Made by a program: the position numbers and the translations under genes. The notes beneath the pieces are model-generated. The model saw nothing but the letters and a program-made list of their open reading frames with translations. It did no database searches and was not told where the DNA came from. Below, piece by piece: positions 6,614 to 9,442 of a stretch of 9,442 bases of DNA. This stretch comes from Helicobacteraceae bacterium. GTDB taxonomy: Bacteria > Campylobacterota > Campylobacteria > Campylobacterales > Sulfurimonadaceae. The stretch spans positions 1-9,442 of the forward strand of contig WFOM01000150.1 of NCBI GenBank assembly GCA_015488075.1, read 5' to 3'. Each line of letters opens with the position of its first letter. Within the stretch, counting starts at the first letter, position 1.

Positions 6614-7504
6614 ATGGATATTAACAAGATTGCAATTATTGGACCTACTGCTTCAGGAAAAAGTGATTTGGCTATAAAACTGGCAAAAAAACTTGATGCC
6701 TATATACTCTCCATAGATTCGCTTAGCATATACAAAGAGGTGGATATCATCTCTGCAAAACCTTCAAAAAAAGAGCTTGAAGAAGTAAAACATTTCGGTA
6801 TAGACGAGCTTTATATTGATGAGTATTTCAGTGTAGAGGTTTTTATAAGGCTTTACAAAGAGGTTGAAAAGCTTTGTAAAAAAGAGAAAAAAGATTTGGT
6901 GATAGTAGGAGGGACAAGTTTTTATCTAAAAACCCTTATAGATGGTCTATCAAGTGTTCCAAAGCCCTCAAAAGAGATTTTGGATGAGGTTAAAGAGGAG
7001 CTAAAAGATATGAAAAAGACATACAGTTTTTTGTATGCTTTGGATAAAGAGTATATGTCAAAGATATCCAAAAACGACAGATACAGGATAGAAAAAGCTT
7101 TAACTATATACAAAACAACCAAAACACCACCTTCGATTTGGTTTAAAGAGAATCCAAAAAAACCCGTCATAAAAGATGTTAAGATATACAACATAGATAT
7201 AGACAGAGATGTTTTAAGAGATAGGATAAAAAAAAGAACAAACAAAATGATAAAACTCGGTGCCATAGATGAGGTAAGATATCTGGAACAAAAATATACA
7301 AGAGAACCAAATCCTATGAAAGCTATAGGTATAGTTGAGATACTCGATTTTTTAGATGGAAAAACAACAAAAGAAGAGATGGTAGAGCTTATATCTATAC
7401 ATACCGCTCAGCTTGCAAAGAGACAGCAGACTTTTAACAAAAACCAGTTTAAAGATAAAGTTAGTATGAGTTTAGAAGAGTTGGAGAGATATTTTAAGCT
7501 ATAG
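6614..7504 (+). CDS. miaA: tRNA dimethylallyltransferase (tRNA A37 isopentenyltransferase)
   Basis: Transfers a dimethylallyl group from DMAPP to N6 of adenine 37 in tRNAs reading UNN codons, the first step towards ms2i6A. The protein is 296 residues from the ATG at 6614. Motifs: P-loop GPTASGKS (10-17), DSLSIYKEVDIISAKPS (35-51), VGGTSFYLK (98-106) and the C-terminal KAIGIVEIL and HTAQLAKRQQTFNKNQF, the tRNA-binding helical end. The usual DSxQ is DSLS and the usual KAIGY is KAIGI; the DSL-x-YKE form and HTAQLAKRQ fit my memory of Campylobacter MiaA, so these are phylum traits rather than decay. A TTG at 6608 would add two residues, but the ATG is preferred and sits where a leaderless transcript would begin. 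No ribosome site is present. The gene is alone on its strand, ended by its own hairpin terminator. Confidence 0.96.
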   Translation: MDINKIAIIGPTASGKSDLAIKLAKKLDAYILSIDSLSIYKEVDIISAKPSKKELEEVKHFGIDELYIDEYFSVEVFIRLYKEVEKLCKKEKKDLVIVGGTSFYLKTLIDGLSSVPKPSKEILDEVKEELKDMKKTYSFLYALDKEYMSKISKNDRYRIEKALTIYKTTKTPPSIWFKENPKKPVIKDVKIYNIDIDRDVLRDRIKKRTNKMIKLGAIDEVRYLEQKYTREPNPMKAIGIVEILDFLDGKTTKEEMVELISIHTAQLAKRQQTFNKNQFKDKVSMSLEELERYFKL

Positions 7505-7524
7505 GGAGGACCCTATAACTTTTT
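7496..7524 (+). terminator. Rho-independent terminator of miaA, overlapping its stop codon
   Basis: A perfect 7-bp stem, TATAGGG (7500-7506) and CCCTATA (7511-7517), closes a four-base AGGA loop. Past one C-A mismatch, AAG (7496-7498) can pair with CTT (7519-7521). The plus strand continues into a run of T (7520-7524), as expected for intrinsic termination. The miaA TAG (7502-7504) lies inside the left arm. The T run also overlaps the stop codon of the convergent gene (7523-7525). On the minus strand the stem is followed by only a weak T tract, so it would be poor in that direction. Confidence 0.8.
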
Positions 7525-9187
7525 AGTATCTGTATCTTAGATAAAATCTTATATCCTGTGCTTTGTCGACATAAAACGGTTTGTAGTTAGAAGGTAATTT
7601 TGCTATTTCCATAGCAGCACCTGTAGTGCTTCCAAAGAAACCGTTGCTTCCTGTGTATTTGTAGTCTATGTAAGTATATCTTATTTGCATAGAGAATATA
7701 TCATCTATAAGAGGTTCTGTAAAATAAACCTCATATGCATCACCTCTTGTAGCTACTTTTGAGCCTATAAGTGTATCTTCACCGTAAGTTATACTTCTCC
7801 AATATTGTGATCCGTGGTTATACTCTATACCCCATTTTCCGTCTTCACTGAAGAGTGAGGGCATACTTAAACCTACCCAGTATGAGTAACCGGTTTTTGA
7901 ATCAAGAGAGCCAAGCATACCGCCACCTGATTTGTTAGGTGATGTTTTACTCATGGCATAGCTTGCAAAGAAGTATGTGTCATCAAGGTAGTCGCTCCAT
8001 CCGTCACCTATACCGTCAACCGTCAAAGTAACCGTCAATGACTGCATATCGCCTACAGTTTTAAATCCTTTGAAATATGTTGCAGTCATAGTTTGATTAA
8101 GATCAGCATCTATAAGGTTTTTTGCATAGTAGTATTGGGTATGTAGGGCATATTGTCCGTCATTATAAGGAACAAATATAAACCCTGCTAAATCTATATT
8201 TGGTAAAGCTTTTTTATCATTTATATATGGTGGATTTGAGGCGATTGTATTTGTTGAAGGGTTTAAAGAGAAAAATTTAGCACTAGCATTTGTTAAACCT
8301 CTACCTAAGCAAAACTTAACATACATTCCAGGAATCCACTCTTCAAATCCGAGTTTGGCACTTGCACCGTCAAACTCAACATTTATAGAGTGTCCTATAG
8401 GACTTGCCGATGGGTCGTCATCCCTTAGATTTATAAGTAGTCCGTTGGTTGAAGGTCTTCTACCTATAGAGAAAGTATAAGATATTTTTGAGCCAAAAAG
8501 CTGGTTATCTTTAAGTAAAAAGAAAGCATTTTTTACTCTTATATTTCCATCATATGGGTTTGTATTTACTATCCAGTCAAAGTTTTCCAAAGGTTGTATA
8601 TATTGAGCAGATCTATATCCATAAGCTTTATTATAAGCAAGCTGTCCTCTGAAGCTAAGTATGTCTGTAGCTTTCCAGCTCATGTTTAACCACAGTCTGT
8701 TAGTAAGCAGCGCATCATTTTTGAGCTTTTTACCGTCTGCCATTTTGTAGTTGATGTTGTCAACTGCCGTTCTGAAATCAACATTGAACTTCAAGTTGTT
8801 TGTTGAAGTATTTTTGTTGAGTTCCTGAACACTTTCTTCTAAATCAGAAAGTCTTTCTTCCACACTTCCTTCTTCATCATCACCTTCTTCATCTTCATCA
8901 TCGGCTTCTTCATTATCGTTTTCTTTGTCGTTTGATGTTACAGATTTGTCGCTGTTTTCTTCATCATCGGCTTCTTCATCCCCTTCGTTATCACTCTCTT
9001 CCTCTTTTGATGAGAGTTTTGACTGAAGCTCTTCGTTTTGGTCTTTTAGGGCTTTTAATTCACCTTTTAGCTGTTTGAGTTCATACTCCATCTGTATAAA
9101 TTTGTTATACAAAGATTCTGCTTGCAGGTTTGTTGTTATAAACAACATCAACAATGTCCCCAAAATCAGGCTTAAATATTTTTTCAT
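7523..9187 (-). CDS. DUF3373-type outer-membrane beta-barrel protein with acidic coiled-coil stalk
   Basis: A 554-residue exported protein. It has a signal peptide (residues 1-23, MKKYLSLILGTLLMLFITTN then LQA, likely cut after Ala23), a coiled coil (about 29-62), an acidic low-complexity linker (62-107, 28 of 46 residues Asp or Glu), a second short coiled coil (about 108-126), and then a long region of alternating aromatic and polar strands ending in FYLRYRY. The final Tyr is the usual C-terminal aromatic recognised by the BAM machinery. The region starting NLKFNVDFRTAVDNINYKM matches my memory of DUF3373 proteins, which are common in Sulfurimonas-like bacteria and have no settled function; a porin-like role is plausible. 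The ATG has GGAG seven bases upstream. The gene stands alone, convergent to miaA. Family name is from memory; the outer-membrane location is well supported by sequence. Confidence 0.88.
   Translation of the reverse strand: MKKYLSLILGTLLMLFITTNLQAESLYNKFIQMEYELKQLKGELKALKDQNEELQSKLSSKEEESDNEGDEEADDEENSDKSVTSNDKENDNEEADDEDEEGDDEEGSVEERLSDLEESVQELNKNTSTNNLKFNVDFRTAVDNINYKMADGKKLKNDALLTNRLWLNMSWKATDILSFRGQLAYNKAYGYRSAQYIQPLENFDWIVNTNPYDGNIRVKNAFFLLKDNQLFGSKISYTFSIGRRPSTNGLLINLRDDDPSASPIGHSINVEFDGASAKLGFEEWIPGMYVKFCLGRGLTNASAKFFSLNPSTNTIASNPPYINDKKALPNIDLAGFIFVPYNDGQYALHTQYYYAKNLIDADLNQTMTATYFKGFKTVGDMQSLTVTLTVDGIGDGWSDYLDDTYFFASYAMSKTSPNKSGGGMLGSLDSKTGYSYWVGLSMPSLFSEDGKWGIEYNHGSQYWRSITYGEDTLIGSKVATRGDAYEVYFTEPLIDDIFSMQIRYTYIDYKYTGSNGFFGSTTGAAMEIAKLPSNYKPFYVDKAQDIRFYLRYRY
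8867..9004 (-). repeat. Asp/Glu-rich coding repeat with an exact 22-base direct repeat
   Basis: This stretch encodes the acidic linker of the outer-membrane protein (residues 62-107). An identical 22-mer occurs at 8892-8913 and 8958-8979, offset by 66 bases, that is 22 codons, so both copies encode EEADDE in the same frame. Surrounding sequence is built from TTCATC-like short units. Such in-frame repeats can expand or contract by slippage or recombination without breaking the gene. Confidence 0.8.
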
Positions 9188-9306
9188 AATTTCACTCCGT
9201 TTGTGATAGATTTACTTTTATCCTTGTATAAGTAATATTATTGTGATACTATACATTAAAATATATAAAACTTTTTTTAATTTTGCTTTTTTTGGATTAA
9301 TTTTTT
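9188..9306 (-). promoter_or_regulatory. Intergenic region with the candidate promoter of the DUF3373 gene
   Basis: This very AT-rich 119-base gap holds the upstream region of the outer-membrane protein gene. The ribosome site GGAG is at 9195-9198. A -10-like TATAGT lies at 9248-9253 on the minus strand, preceded by a T-rich tract, giving a leader of about 54 bases. The octamer TATCACAA occurs twice on the minus strand (9201-9208 and 9241-9248), exactly 40 bases apart, the distal copy adjoining the -10. No strong hairpin terminator was seen for the gene ending at 9307. Confidence 0.35.
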
Positions 9307-9442
9307 TTATAAAATGGTTTTTTTGTATCTTTTTAGCATAGTTTCATTGCCGCTTACTCCGCCCGTGTGTATATACAAAATCTCTTCTTTTGTTTTTTCA
9401 AGCAGAAGTTTCCACATCAAAGGAGCATATATAAGATCAAAC
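9307..9442 (-). CDS. ACC deaminase/D-cysteine desulfhydrase family PLP enzyme, C-terminal end only
   Basis: The last 44 codons of a minus-strand gene that enters from the right edge; the stop TAA is at 9307-9309. The visible peptide contains DLIYAPLMWKLLLEK and ends with YIHTGGVSGNETMLKRYKK and three more residues. The IYxxxMW segment followed by (L/F)YIHTGG is characteristic of the C-terminus of the fold-type II PLP family that includes 1-aminocyclopropane-1-carboxylate deaminase and D-cysteine desulfhydrase. The catalytic lysine lies outside the window, so the reaction cannot be decided; in bacteria of this type many such proteins are annotated as ACC deaminase without proof. Its stop lies 120 bases before the DUF3373 start on the same strand, so the two may or may not be co-transcribed. 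Confidence 0.65.
   Translation of the reverse strand, partial: FDLIYAPLMWKLLLEKTKEEILYIHTGGVSGNETMLKRYKKTIL

Noticed and set aside
6922..7266. Minus-strand 114-codon hydrophobic open frame inside miaA
   Set aside because: It is fully antisense to miaA; its Leu/Phe/Ser-rich peptide is what the complement of Lys/Glu/Asp-rich coding gives.
6614..7504. MiaA as a decayed or altered-specificity enzyme because of DSLS and KAIGI
   Set aside because: These substitutions match my memory of functional MiaA in this phylum; P-loop and C-terminal motifs are intact.
8892..8979. CRISPR-like or mobile-element repeat
   Set aside because: There are only two copies, in frame inside a coding sequence for an acidic linker, with no spacers, terminal inverted repeats or transposase.

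Overview
The window is an AT-rich stretch of bacterial chromosome, most likely from the Campylobacterota (Epsilonproteobacteria). The clues are an MqnP-type UbiA prenyltransferase of the futalosine menaquinone route, a MiaA with the DSLSIYKE and HTAQLAKRQ variants typical of this phylum, a DUF3373-type outer-membrane protein, and very tightly packed genes with overlapping stops and starts. A free-living Sulfurimonas- or Sulfurovum-like organism fits best, but the genus cannot be settled from this sequence. I saw no phage, transposon, CRISPR, rRNA or tRNA.

Layout. (1) Bases 1-870, plus strand: the C-terminal part of an aldehyde dehydrogenase, cut by the window edge. (2) Bases 867-6544, minus strand: eight genes that read as one operon, in transcription order mqnP-like prenyltransferase, a degenerate PilZ-like protein, a membrane-anchored coiled-coil/helix-turn-helix protein, ftsW, murG, a dedA-family gene, a DUF420-family gene and bcp. 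All junctions are overlaps or gaps of at most 9 bases. (3) Bases 6545-6613: a 69-base divergent promoter region. (4) Bases 6614-7504, plus strand: miaA, apparently leaderless, ended by a hairpin terminator that contains its own stop codon. (5) Bases 7523-9187, minus strand: a 554-residue outer-membrane beta-barrel protein with a coiled-coil and very acidic stalk. (6) Bases 9188-9306: non-coding, holding the promoter region of that gene. (7) Bases 9307-9442, minus strand: the last 44 codons of a PLP-dependent enzyme of the ACC deaminase/D-cysteine desulfhydrase family, cut by the window edge.

How the genes work together. The operon groups envelope functions that use polyprenyl lipids: MqnP makes a prenylated menaquinone precursor, MurG makes lipid II on undecaprenyl phosphate, FtsW polymerises lipid II at the septum, and DedA-family proteins are implicated in returning undecaprenyl phosphate across the membrane. 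The two uncharacterised proteins encoded directly ahead of ftsW (4607-5672) are the best candidates for something new, perhaps factors acting with septal peptidoglycan synthesis; that is inference from position only. DUF420 and Bcp at the distal end suggest a respiratory or oxidative-stress link.

The region is mostly ordinary core chromosome. I did not find a convincing undescribed multi-gene system beyond the candidate pair of unknowns.
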